This document shows positions 24,950 through 33,193 of a stretch of 64,000 nucleotides of DNA, piece after piece. Positions within the stretch are counted from its first letter, which is position 1. The number at the start of each line of letters is the position of its first letter. The position numbers were made by a program, and so were the translations under genes. The notes below the pieces were generated by a model, which was not told where the DNA came from, did no database searches, and worked only from the letters and a program-made list of their open reading frames with translations. Origin of the DNA: an uncultured Bariatricus sp. (lineage in GTDB: Bacteria > Bacillota > Clostridia > Lachnospirales > Lachnospiraceae); contig CAKRFP010000001.1 of NCBI GenBank assembly GCA_934320645.1, positions 86,557 to 150,556 on the forward strand, written 5' to 3'.

Positions 24950-25936
24950 TTACCCTCTCCAATACTTTGTCTTTGCCCGGTTCACCATCGATTTGGCTGT
25001 GTCCGGCTGTTCTTCGACTCCCAGAATCTTAAGCAGAATATGCTCCGTTTCTGTAAATCCTTTTCTTGCGAAGCTTCCTGAACAGGACGCACAATATGTA
25101 CAGATATTCTGTCCTCTTTCTCTTACCTTCGCCGCCATCTTTTCTGCCAGGTCACTTTCCTTTCCCCCGGCACATCCACCCAGACCACAGCACTGGGCTT
25201 CTTTCACAATCTCCGGCTCCTCTTTTAAAAAAGGCCGGATCTGTTCCAGAATCTCACCGGACTTGCGATCCGGACATGGCGGAAAAACCGTCAACTTCTC
25301 TTCAATCTTCTGTCCGATTCCAAGCTCCTGAAGCTTCTCATAAATGCTTACGATCCGCACATTTTTCAGACGCGGCTTCAGAAAATCATAGCAGTTCGGG
25401 CAGACCATGATCAGCTCCTCAATCTGTTTTCTGGCAAATGTTTCTTCCATCTGCCTGATGATCTTCTCTTCCTCCGGCTTCATGCCAAGCTCTGCAACCG
25501 GCTTTCCACAGCAGTCAAACACAGTCCCGATTCCAGCCTTCTCTTTCAGCAGTTTTGCCAGATACTTTGTTGTCTTCGGAAAATAGGACGGAAAATTACA
25601 TCCAGGAAACAGTACACTCTTTGCAAAGTCCTGATAATTCTTAAAAATGTAATTCTTCTTCTCCTGAATCAGCATCTGATAGCCTTTTTCTTTGACCTTA
25701 CCGGCATTATCTGCCACCTGCTTCTGCCGCATATTCAGTATGATTTCCCGTCCATCTATTCCCTCCGGACAGACTTCTGTGCATTTTCCGCACAGAAAAC
25801 AATGATACAGTAACTCATTCAGCTTCTCCGTATCACCAATGTCCAATTTATATTTTTTAAGAAACAGACAGTTTTTCTGACACAGATGACAGTGTGTGCA
25901 TTTGGAAGAATCTGTCGTTTTTTCTTTATTCCCCAT
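24950..25936 (-). CDS. Fe-S oxidoreductase with two 4Fe-4S motifs and CCG domains
   Basis: The 328-residue protein has two ferredoxin motifs at the N-terminus (CTHCHLCQKNC at residues 13-23, then CFLCGKCTEVCPEG) and a CCG domain pattern behind (PGCNFP, DCCGKP, CPNCYDF, QCCGLGG, CASC). It resembles the HdrD/GlpC type of electron-transfer proteins that relay electrons between a quinone, flavin or thiol partner and a dehydrogenase. It lies between two TVP38 membrane proteins with overlapping or near-overlapping ends. This arrangement recalls the E. coli ydjXYZ cluster, where a small Fe-S protein gene lies between two TVP38 genes. Confidence 0.85.
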   Translation of the reverse strand: MGNKEKTTDSSKCTHCHLCQKNCLFLKKYKLDIGDTEKLNELLYHCFLCGKCTEVCPEGIDGREIILNMRQKQVADNAGKVKEKGYQMLIQEKKNYIFKNYQDFAKSVLFPGCNFPSYFPKTTKYLAKLLKEKAGIGTVFDCCGKPVAELGMKPEEEKIIRQMEETFARKQIEELIMVCPNCYDFLKPRLKNVRIVSIYEKLQELGIGQKIEEKLTVFPPCPDRKSGEILEQIRPFLKEEPEIVKEAQCCGLGGCAGGKESDLAEKMAAKVRERGQNICTYCASCSGSFARKGFTETEHILLKILGVEEQPDTAKSMVNRAKTKYWRG

Positions 25937-26621
25937 CTGCTTTTTCCTCCAGATCTTCTTTTAAATATCTCTTTTTCAGAATCACACCCATTCCGGTTAC
26001 CACAAGCGCCAGAAGAACCGCAATCCCAATATAAAGAATTCTGTTCTCTTTATCCGCAAGCCCCGCTGTGCCAACCGTATACATTGCAGTACCCGGAAGC
26101 ATGAAGATCAGTGATCCAATCGCATAAGTACTGAAGTGAATATCCGTAACTCCATATGCAAAATTCTGAAGATTAAACGGAAAAACCGGAACCAGACGTG
26201 TGATCATCAGCACAAAAAGTTCATTTCGCCCGGTATCATCAAACAGCCACTTTTTCAGGATCTTATTCTTTGCCACCATCGGTCCCACACTGTCTTTCAG
26301 GAAAAATCTTCCTGCAATAAACGCCAGAATCGCCCCGATCGTTGTCGCAAGGGAACAGCAGATCGTCCCCAAAACCGGTCCGAATAAAAGCCCTGCCAGA
26401 ATTGCAAATGTAACTCCCGGCAGTGCCAGAACCACGCATCCTACAACCGTAAGCACAATGTATACCAGCATTGCCAGCGGCAGATTATCTTCTACCATCT
26501 GCTTCATAAATTCCAGATTTTTCGTGTCCCCTATGTAAGAAGACCATCCGAAAATATGATTTAGAATGACAACCAGTATGATAATCCCCGCAAATATCCA
26601 TACCTTTTTATTTTTTTTCAC
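25926..26621 (-). CDS. TVP38/TMEM64 family membrane protein (second of two)
   Basis: The 231-residue form starts at a GTG (26619-26621) with GGGG 8 bases upstream and overlaps the glycosyltransferase by 14 bases; the open frame runs on to 26699, deep in that gene. It shows an N-terminal helix, the strongly hydrophobic LPGVTFAILAGLLFGPVLG and the ITRLVPVFPFNLQNFAYG re-entrant segment typical of the family. It overlaps the Fe-S gene by 11 bases, so translation is coupled. Confidence 0.85.
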   Translation of the reverse strand: MKKNKKVWIFAGIIILVVILNHIFGWSSYIGDTKNLEFMKQMVEDNLPLAMLVYIVLTVVGCVVLALPGVTFAILAGLLFGPVLGTICCSLATTIGAILAFIAGRFFLKDSVGPMVAKNKILKKWLFDDTGRNELFVLMITRLVPVFPFNLQNFAYGVTDIHFSTYAIGSLIFMLPGTAMYTVGTAGLADKENRILYIGIAVLLALVVTGMGVILKKRYLKEDLEEKADGE

Positions 26622-27540
26622 TCTTTTTTCCCCAATACTCTTTATTTGCCGAGCATTTCCTGACAACCTTTTCCGGTAAATGCTCATAATTTCTTCCAAA
26701 ATGGTATGCCAGATACCGCACCATACTCCGAACAGCTACTTCTCCAAGATATTCTTCCATATGGTTCTGTTTAAGCAGTGCGGATGTTACTCGAACCAGA
26801 CGCATTCCCTCTCTTCCAGGTCTTGTATTCTCAATCATCTCCGGATGCTCTGCATGCGCAACTCCAATATCAAAATTCCGCTTCCACAGTTCTCTCAGAT
26901 TATCCTTACGATAATAAAGAATTTCCGCTTCTGGCACATAAACGATCTGCCAGCCTTTCTCAAGAATCCTTCTTGCCGCCAGCATATCTTCCCCGGCAAT
27001 CATCTTCTTCCCAAAGCCTTCCGTTTCCAAATAGGCCGTTCTTCTGTATGCCGCACATACATTAGAATTAAAAAATGTCCGGATCCCCAGTTTTTGCATA
27101 TCTTCCAGCGATCTTGTCATCCCCTTCGGAGGATAATTGAATTGCCTTACACAACACTCGATCGGCGCACATTCCTCATCAGTTATATGTCTCCCGTATG
27201 CAATCGCTGTTTTCTCATCCACAAACGGTTCTGTCAGCTTTTCGATCAGATACCGACTCTGTGGAATCGCCGTCTGTACCATAAAAATCACAATCTCTGA
27301 ATCCAGTAACCGTATCATTGCATCCCGGCTTCCTGCGTGGTCATATTCCTCTCTGGGCATATACCTGGCTTCAATTCTCTCATCCATGTAAACTTCAGGA
27401 ATTTCCTTATCTACTGGATTTTCATAAAGCACATCCAGATAAATCCTGTCTGGAGTCACACTCTGTCTTAACAATCTCTCTATACACATCTTCAGCCTTC
27501 CATCTGGACGGAAGACCAGAATTACAACATCTATCTTCAT
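26608..27540 (-). CDS. Glycosyltransferase family 2, rhamnosyltransferase-like
   Basis: The 310-residue protein begins MKIDVVILVFRPDGRL, a GT2 fold start, and contains REEYDHAGSRDAMIRL and the acceptor-side GEDMLAARRIL. The form FDHAGSRD resembles that of bacterial rhamnosyltransferases. No membrane helices are evident. The promoter at 27572-27600 lies inside the longer open frame, so the ATG at 27538-27540 is the right start. It heads the operon with the TVP38 and Fe-S genes; the acceptor is unknown. Confidence 0.8.
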   Translation of the reverse strand: MKIDVVILVFRPDGRLKMCIERLLRQSVTPDRIYLDVLYENPVDKEIPEVYMDERIEARYMPREEYDHAGSRDAMIRLLDSEIVIFMVQTAIPQSRYLIEKLTEPFVDEKTAIAYGRHITDEECAPIECCVRQFNYPPKGMTRSLEDMQKLGIRTFFNSNVCAAYRRTAYLETEGFGKKMIAGEDMLAARRILEKGWQIVYVPEAEILYYRKDNLRELWKRNFDIGVAHAEHPEMIENTRPGREGMRLVRVTSALLKQNHMEEYLGEVAVRSMVRYLAYHFGRNYEHLPEKVVRKCSANKEYWGKKSEKK

Positions 27541-27571
27541 TTCATCATCCCGTTTCTTTTTTCTAAACAAC

Positions 27572-27600
27572 AGTATATACAAAACATGCACCTGAATCAA
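27572..27600 (-). promoter_or_regulatory. Promoter of the glycosyltransferase-TVP38-Fe-S operon
   Basis: Minus-strand -35 TTGATT (27595-27600), 17-base spacer and -10 TATACT (27572-27577), about 30 bases before the start codon. Confidence 0.7.
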
Positions 27601-27627
27601 TCAAAAATACCGGGATTTCATTCTTCA

Positions 27628-28065
27628 TTAAGCAAGCAGTTCTTCTACGATCCGAATCACTTTTTCTACAACAGACGGACAGTAATCCAATAACTTTCCA
27701 CTGTCAAGTGCTGCTTGCAGTTCTTCCGGTTTTGAGACATCATATCCAATCAGATCTTTACATTCATCAGATGGTAATGCCTGAAGAAAACGTTCTCTGA
27801 ATTCAACTGTCTTCTGTATCATAACGTTTTTCTGCTCCAACAGATTCTTATCTTCAGCATGTCCATACGCAAGCCCAAGCACCATAAGTGCTCCTGTATA
27901 GGCGCCACAGGTTTTCCCCTGCTGCATTCCTCCACCGAAACCTGCCGATATCTTTTTGACTGTTACCTCATCTATACCAAATCTGTCCGCAAAATACGAA
28001 CAGACCACCTGAGAACAATCATATCCTTTTATGAATTTTTCCCGAATTTCCGCTTCCTTTATCAT
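27628..28065 (-). CDS. C_GCAxxG_C_C family redox protein
   Basis: The 145-residue protein has the family's cysteine pattern: Cys in GYDCSQVV, then GKTCGAYTGAL (the GCAxxG position, here TCGAYTG), Cys in DECKDL and Cys in DYCPSVV. Family members are thought to be redox-active and sometimes bind metal, but no reaction is established. The promoter seems to be the extended -10 TGGTACAAT (minus, 28105-28113). It lies upstream of the Fe-S/TVP38 operon, with its own promoter. Confidence 0.85.
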   Translation of the reverse strand: MIKEAEIREKFIKGYDCSQVVCSYFADRFGIDEVTVKKISAGFGGGMQQGKTCGAYTGALMVLGLAYGHAEDKNLLEQKNVMIQKTVEFRERFLQALPSDECKDLIGYDVSKPEELQAALDSGKLLDYCPSVVEKVIRIVEELLA

Positions 28066-28181
28066 GATTTTTTCTCCCTTAAAAATTTATTCAATATTAT
28101 TTTTATTGTACCATATTTTAATACTTTTCACTAATTCATTTCTACGATATTCATCGTTATATATAGTTTATTTCTATATAT

Positions 28182-28216
28182 AAAAAAGGCAGTTCTCATT
28201 AAAAAGAACCACCTTT
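28182..28216 (-). terminator. Terminator of the second MATE gene
   Basis: On the minus strand a 12-bp stem with two G-U pairs (28185-28196 with 28205-28216) is followed by T6. Confidence 0.8.
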
Positions 28217-28251
28217 TCAATCTGCTTCTATCTTGAATTATTCAGCATATA

Positions 28252-29670
28252 TTATGCCGCAATTTCTTCTTTTTTCTTCTTATCCATCGTCGAAAGCTCT
28301 TTCAGTTCCCGCACCATGAAATACCCACAGACAATTGCTGCAGCCGCATCTGCAATCGGACCTGCGTACATAACGCCGTCAATTCCCATAAATAGCGGAA
28401 AAATCACGATCAGCGGCAGTAAAAAGATAATCTGCCTTGTCAGGGACATAAATACCCCCAGCTGCGACTTTCCGATGGAGTTGAAAAAGTTCGATGTAAC
28501 CGGCTGAATCCCATTTACGATCGTAAGGAACATATAGATCCGGAAATACCGCTCTGAAAACTGAAAATACAACTCACTTCCTGATCCAAATACACTGATA
28601 ATCTGTCTTGGGAATACCTGAAAACAGAAAAATGCAATCCCGGAAAGGACCGTTGCTGTTCCAAGCGCAAGCAGATAACTCTTCCGCACACGGTCGTATT
28701 TCTCAGCACCATAGTTGAATCCAATGATCGGCTGGATTCCCTGTGAAATTCCAATGACAAAGGACATAAAGATCATATTCACCTTGGTAATGATTCCCGC
28801 ACAGGCAAGCGGAATATCGCCGCCATATACGGACTGTGCACCGTAATGCGCCAGCGTATTATTCAGCACGATCTGTACAACCGTCATCGCAATCTGGTTA
28901 AAGCAGGCACTCGCACCGAATTTGAAAATATTCCGGATATGTCTGCCTGTCATATGGAAACTGTTCTTTGTAAGCCGGATCGTTTTGAAATGAAACATAT
29001 ACCGCAGACTGATGCAAAAAGAAACAATCTGTCCGATGATCGTAGCAAGCGCTGCTCCGCGCATTCCCATATGCAGTCCGAAAATGAAAATCGGATCCAG
29101 GATCGTATTGACAATCGCACCTACCAGCATGGAGGTCATAGAATACCGCGGACTTCCATCGGCAAGGATCAGCTTACTCATTCCTGTATTCGCGATCAGA
29201 AACGGGAAGCCAATCGCTGTGATCCGTGTGTATTCCTCCGCATACGGAAGCACTTCAGATGTTGCCCCAAAAAATTTCAGCATCGGCGTTAAAAATAATG
29301 TAGTAACTGCAAAAAGTGCAATTCCGAAAATCGCCATCAGGCAGATCCCGTTCCCCGCGTATTCCGCAGACTCTTTTTCTTCACCCGCACCAAGCTTCAA
29401 AGAAAAATTAGTAGCACTTCCGATTCCAAGTAACAAAGAAATGGCTGTGCAGGAAGTCGACAGAGGAAACGCAATATTCGTCGCCGCATTTCCAAGCATC
29501 CCAACACCCTGACCAATGAAAATCTGATCCACGATATTGTACAGCGCTGTCACCAGCATGGAAATAATGCATGGTATTGCAAATCCGACCAATAATTTTG
29601 ATTCTTTTTCATATCCAAGTGGATTGTCCTGCTCATTTTCAGCCGTCTTATTCACTGCATTTTCACTCAT
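28252..29670 (-). CDS. MATE family efflux transporter (MepA-like)
   Basis: The 472-residue membrane protein shows 12 hydrophobic segments with the MATE signatures IPCIISMLVTALYNIVDQIFIGQ at its start (first helix) and PIIGFNYGA in the second half. It is a probable drug or toxin exporter of the MepA/DinF-like branch. GGGAGG precedes the ATG. The promoter at 29757-29785 partly overlaps a 25-bp palindrome of TetR type, but no TetR gene is near, so the regulator must lie elsewhere. Confidence 0.9.
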   Translation of the reverse strand: MSENAVNKTAENEQDNPLGYEKESKLLVGFAIPCIISMLVTALYNIVDQIFIGQGVGMLGNAATNIAFPLSTSCTAISLLLGIGSATNFSLKLGAGEEKESAEYAGNGICLMAIFGIALFAVTTLFLTPMLKFFGATSEVLPYAEEYTRITAIGFPFLIANTGMSKLILADGSPRYSMTSMLVGAIVNTILDPIFIFGLHMGMRGAALATIIGQIVSFCISLRYMFHFKTIRLTKNSFHMTGRHIRNIFKFGASACFNQIAMTVVQIVLNNTLAHYGAQSVYGGDIPLACAGIITKVNMIFMSFVIGISQGIQPIIGFNYGAEKYDRVRKSYLLALGTATVLSGIAFFCFQVFPRQIISVFGSGSELYFQFSERYFRIYMFLTIVNGIQPVTSNFFNSIGKSQLGVFMSLTRQIIFLLPLIVIFPLFMGIDGVMYAGPIADAAAAIVCGYFMVRELKELSTMDKKKKEEIAA

Positions 29671-29756
29671 CTGCTTTTCCTCCCGCTTTTTCTAGCACTA
29701 TTTTCGTTTCTTCTTATTTATAAGTGTATTTTTCTCACATTGATTTTTGCTCAAAT

Positions 29757-29808
29757 ATCTTACAGCAGATTCTGATATTTGTCAATCAATCAAACTGGTT
29801 GATTGATT
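29757..29808 (-). promoter_or_regulatory. MATE promoter with TetR-type palindrome
   Basis: Minus-strand -35 TTGACA (29780-29785), 17-base spacer, -10 TAAGAT (29757-29762). The palindrome AATCAATCAA (29784-29793), 5 bases, TTGATTGATT (29799-29808) touches the -35 box. It also lies 32 bases upstream of the -35 box of the divergent small-protein gene, so it might influence both. Confidence 0.7.
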
Positions 29809-29840
29809 ATATTATTGTACACTTTTTGATGCATTTTCTA

Positions 29841-29870
29841 TTGACTTTCCAGCTTCCTTTCCCCTATAAT
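29841..29870 (+). promoter_or_regulatory. Promoter of the first small leader-bearing protein
   Basis: -35 TTGACT (29841-29846), 18-base spacer and perfect -10 TATAAT (29865-29870), about 40 bases before the start codon. Confidence 0.75.
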
Positions 29871-29912
29871 TACAGTAGTTTAAATACAACAAAATTCAGG
29901 AGGTAATTTGTA

Positions 29913-30299
29913 ATGATGAAAACTTATAAAAAACCTGTAATTTCTATAGATAATGGAATTTCAGAAGGAGTCTATGCTGCAAGTGGTGCAGCTCAGGGAA
30001 CACTTAATGTTACTTATTATGGTGTATGGGATCGTTGGGGTACTAATGGTGGAAAAGGTCTTGCAATGGCGAATTGGTCTGATATTGATGGTACGATTAC
30101 ATTGAATATCAACTTTAATGATACCATTGATGGGGCAGAAACAGATGATGCTTCTGTTCAGGTATCTTGGTCAAACAAAACTGCAACATTTACTTTTGCA
30201 AGTACTGCATCTAACCCACTCACAATAGGTATCCATTTGGATCATGGAACATCTATTGATAATCTGAAAATGACAGGGTTTACCTATTCAGTAAATTAG
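29913..30299 (+). CDS. Small exported protein 1 with KPxIxID-EGVYAASG leader
   Basis: The function is not known. The 128-residue protein begins with the leader MMKTYKKPVISIDNGISEG and then VYAASG, shared with two neighbours, followed by about 100 residues that look like a beta sandwich (alternating stretches such as GTITLNINFND and ATFTFAST, rich in Gly, Asn, Thr and Trp). There is no Sec signal peptide, membrane helix or cysteine. AGGAGG lies 9 bases before the ATG; a second ATG follows immediately. It has its own promoter and terminator. The leader suggests processing at the Ala-Ala-Ser-Gly site and export by a dedicated route, perhaps the ABC transporter at 36-38 kb; this is inference. Confidence 0.8.
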   Translation: MMKTYKKPVISIDNGISEGVYAASGAAQGTLNVTYYGVWDRWGTNGGKGLAMANWSDIDGTITLNINFNDTIDGAETDDASVQVSWSNKTATFTFASTASNPLTIGIHLDHGTSIDNLKMTGFTYSVN

Positions 30300-30315
30300 T
30301 AATCATTTTTATATA

Positions 30316-30348
30316 TACAACAGCTTTTTTTGAAGCTGTTGTATTTTT
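30316..30348 (+). terminator. Terminator of small exported protein 1
   Basis: An 11-bp stem (30316-30326 with 30333-30343) with a 6-base loop is followed by T5, 17 bases behind the stop codon. Confidence 0.85.
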
Positions 30349-30382
30349 ATTGTACAAAATTGCACTTTCTTCTCGATAAATA

Positions 30383-30410
30383 TTGACACTTTTTCTCAGC
30401 ATGATATTCT
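30383..30410 (+). promoter_or_regulatory. Promoter of small exported protein 2 (and 3)
   Basis: -35 TTGACA (30383-30388), 16-base spacer, extended -10 TGATATTCT (-10 hexamer 30405-30410). About 70 bases of leader precede the ATG at 30481. Confidence 0.65.
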
Positions 30411-30480
30411 ATTAGAAAGAAACAGTTTCATCTTTATTTTTATTACATTATATAGTCTATTTTTGTAATGAGAATTATCT

Positions 30481-30850
30481 ATGAAATTATATAAGAAACC
30501 GATCATCTCTATCGATGCCGGGATAGCCGAAGGGATTTATGCTGCAAGTGGCAATACAACAGGGTATTCCTGTAAGTTTTTTGCGATATGATGGAGATTG
30601 GGGAAATGGTGGTACTGCTGTTTATTCCGTAGATCTCAGTTCTTTAAATCGAAGTCAGTTAACTGTTGTTCTGACATTCAATATGGATATCAACGGGGGC
30701 TGGGGTGGAGGAGCTTCTTGTGCTGTAAGCAGTAAATATTTAACATTAAATTGGTATTCTGCTCCTGAAAGTGCAGAAATTTCTGTACAAATACAGGGAG
30801 CTGATGTTAGACAATTAGAATGTACTAATTATTCTTATTCAAATAACTAA
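30481..30850 (+). pseudogene. Small exported protein 2 with the same leader, frame broken in a T6 run
   Basis: The ATG at 30481 opens MKLYKKPIISIDAGIAEG and IYAASG, the same leader as its neighbours, but the frame stops after 36 codons at the TGA in GCGATATGATGG. The rest of the domain (DGDWGNGGTAVYSV onward, to 30850) continues in another frame. Removing one T from the run TTTTTT around 30578-30583 restores a single frame of about 122 residues that aligns with protein 1 (DGDWGNGG with WDRWGTNGG; SLNRSQLTVVLTFNMDI with DIDGTITLNINFNDT). It may be a decayed gene, a sequencing error, or a phase-variable or frameshifted gene. Unlike protein 1 it has three cysteines. Confidence 0.8.
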
Positions 30851-30875
30851 TTTACATATGAGGAGGTAATTTATA

Positions 30876-31289
30876 ATGAAAACTTATTCAAAACCAATCG
30901 TAACTATAGACAATGGATTAGCCGAAGGCGTGTACGCTGCAAGTGGATGTTTAGTAGGCCGAATTGCTGATGAAAGCTATGAAGGAGGTATGGGCAATAA
31001 GTATCGTTTTGCTGTCTATTACACCCATGAAACTACAGAACATTCTAATAATGCACAGACTGTAGTTGTAAAATTAAATGCACCTGTAAAGGTCGTAGAT
31101 GGTAGTGCTCAGAATTTTCTTCAGAGTGGTAACGGAACCGACACCTTAACATTTGTAAGAACTTCTTATATGAATAAAAGTGGTGCTGATCAAGGTATGT
31201 TCAATGTTGTTGTACAGCCTGTTGTTGGTGATGCAAGCAGCTTAAAAGCAACTCTTGTTTCTGTAACTGATACAGGTTATACTGTCTAA
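30876..31289 (+). CDS. Small exported protein 3 with KPxIxID-EGVYAASG leader
   Basis: The function is not known. The 137-residue protein starts MKTYSKPIVTIDNGLAEG followed by VYAASG, then a beta-rich domain that is different in sequence from the other two (AQTVVVKLNAPVKVVDG, FNVVVQPVVGD). One cysteine follows the leader directly (Cys25 in SGCLVG). AGGAGG (30861-30866) lies 9 bases before the ATG in a context identical to that of protein 1. It probably shares the transcript of gene 2 and ends at the strong terminator at 31302-31341. Confidence 0.8.
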   Translation: MKTYSKPIVTIDNGLAEGVYAASGCLVGRIADESYEGGMGNKYRFAVYYTHETTEHSNNAQTVVVKLNAPVKVVDGSAQNFLQSGNGTDTLTFVRTSYMNKSGADQGMFNVVVQPVVGDASSLKATLVSVTDTGYTV

Positions 31290-31301
31290 TTTTTAAATTA
31301 C

Positions 31302-31341
31302 AAGATTCTGTGAAGCAATATATCTTCACAGAATCTTTTTT
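31302..31341. terminator. Terminator between the small-protein genes and the C11 protease gene
   Basis: A perfect 14-bp stem (31302-31315 with 31324-31337), 8-base loop and T6 on the plus strand. The A-rich left flank means it could also end the convergent C11 protease transcript. Confidence 0.9.
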
Positions 31342-31348
31342 CATTTTC

Positions 31349-33193
31349 CTATTTCTTATTATCTGTCCATACTTCCTCACTAATTGCCACAATATACTGT
31401 TTTCCGTCTTTTCTCTTAACATGTGCCACTTTCGAATATTTTTTCCCACCATAAATATCTGTCACAACCAATCGGGTCTGATAATCTCCATCCGGCACAT
31501 CTGCAACTGAAAATTTTTCTTTTCCAGTGTAAACTCCGCCTTTTATCCCCTCGCATAATTGTTTTGTCCCATCTGATAGAAGTTCATAGAACATAACCTT
31601 CCATTCATCCCCAGGATCTACCATCTCCATTCTGGATATCTGATTCCCATCGGTACTTATGAATCCCAGTGTATGAAATCTACGTTTATTACTGTCATAT
31701 GTAAAGCGCACAGTCCCCGCCTGTCCATTCACTCTACAGGTGGCGGCAAAAGTAGAAATATCATCTCTTTTATCAATCGGATAACAACAGATAAATTCAC
31801 CGCCAAACTGAATCCAGCGTCCTTTAAATGAACTGGTAAATCCTCCACTCTTATCTGCCTTCACATCTGTATCTGCCCCGTAAGATATCCATCTGGAATA
31901 ACCGTCCGCCCGTGTATAGTAGTAATATGCCTCATATTCCACTCTCTGTACATATTTTAAAGAAGCTGTGCTTAACTGGATATGTAATTCTCCATCCATT
32001 GCACTTCCGCTGTCGGTGAATACAATCATCTTTCCACCAACTGCTTCTCCATAATTTTTCTTCAGAAAATCTGCATATTCTGGGACAGGTGTATTTTCCA
32101 GATATGTATACAGATTCGAAACTCCGGATACTGGATAATAGATACTTAGTCCACTTACTCCACGTTTCATCTTACCTGACATCGTTGTAATACTCTGCCC
32201 CAATAGTTCGTTCAATTCAGTAAAACCCAGATTACCGGCAAAACTTCCCAGATCAATCATTTCGGAATATCCTTCGCTCTCTGTATTCATACCAAAATGA
32301 ATCGCATCTGATGCCGCATCCACAATCCACTTATTCTCTTTTCCCTCTTCCATAAGTCTGACTAATTTCTGGAAATTTTCTTCCACTTCTTTTATCAAAT
32401 CCAGCCGGATGTGTGAAATCGTATAACCGTAATTCTGCTTTTTCATGCACTTATCTGCATACGCTTCCATCATTTTTTCATAAAAATCCGATGTTCCAAG
32501 TCTCTCTGCTATCTTTTTATAGTCCCATCCATACATGGATTCAATTTCCTGGCTGGCAATCATATTTTCGGCATATCGCGCAGTAATGATTGCCGTATCC
32601 AGATTAGCTCCAAGACAAAGGTCATATCCGACAAATGCATATTTTCGTCCCAGTAATTTTCTTCCCGCATCCAAAGCCTCATCCAGTTCGGTAATCCTCA
32701 TGATATCCATCTGGTAATTTTCATCACAGCAGATACCACGTGCTGAACCGCCTCCATGATCCCACAAAATAACACTTTGCTCACTTTTGGGATATTCATT
32801 CGCACAAAATATGAGAAAATCAGCCAGTGTCCTTCCATTTCCCATATTTGCCTGTGGCAATTGTTCCAGCAACACCAGTTCACCCTTCTCTATCTTCCAT
32901 CGATTGATACTGTCTGATGGAATGTTATGTCTCCGCCATGAAGATGCTCCGCCTGTCTGTAAAATAATCTGCACATTTTCAGGCAGATGAGCTGCCAGCA
33001 ACTCATCAATGTTTTTGCTGGCAGCTCCCCGCTTTGTCTCCAGATCACTTCCACACATATAAATGCAAAGAGTGTAGGTTCCATCCGTCTTATTTGTTTT
33101 CTCTTTCCATAAAGCCAGACATCCGAAGACGATTAAAAAACTTATTAAAATGCTCCCTGCTGCTTTTAATTTTACTATTTTTTTCATCCTCAT
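31349..33193 (-). CDS. Clostripain-type (C11) cysteine protease, membrane-anchored or secreted
   Basis: C11 proteases cut after Arg or Lys. The 614-residue protein has an N-terminal hydrophobic segment (about residues 11-29) and then the protease domain: His146 in LWDHGGGSARG and Cys193 in GYDLCLGANLDTA, in the order expected for clostripain. The segment at residue 25 (VFGC) is a poor lipobox, so a membrane anchor is more likely than a lipoprotein. The C-terminal third looks beta-rich. Its ATG overlaps the stop of the large lipoprotein gene by 4 bases (ATGA), so the two are made together. It faces the small exported proteins tail to tail. Confidence 0.87.
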   Translation of the reverse strand: MRMKKIVKLKAAGSILISFLIVFGCLALWKEKTNKTDGTYTLCIYMCGSDLETKRGAASKNIDELLAAHLPENVQIILQTGGASSWRRHNIPSDSINRWKIEKGELVLLEQLPQANMGNGRTLADFLIFCANEYPKSEQSVILWDHGGGSARGICCDENYQMDIMRITELDEALDAGRKLLGRKYAFVGYDLCLGANLDTAIITARYAENMIASQEIESMYGWDYKKIAERLGTSDFYEKMMEAYADKCMKKQNYGYTISHIRLDLIKEVEENFQKLVRLMEEGKENKWIVDAASDAIHFGMNTESEGYSEMIDLGSFAGNLGFTELNELLGQSITTMSGKMKRGVSGLSIYYPVSGVSNLYTYLENTPVPEYADFLKKNYGEAVGGKMIVFTDSGSAMDGELHIQLSTASLKYVQRVEYEAYYYYTRADGYSRWISYGADTDVKADKSGGFTSSFKGRWIQFGGEFICCYPIDKRDDISTFAATCRVNGQAGTVRFTYDSNKRRFHTLGFISTDGNQISRMEMVDPGDEWKVMFYELLSDGTKQLCEGIKGGVYTGKEKFSVADVPDGDYQTRLVVTDIYGGKKYSKVAHVKRKDGKQYIVAISEEVWTDNKK

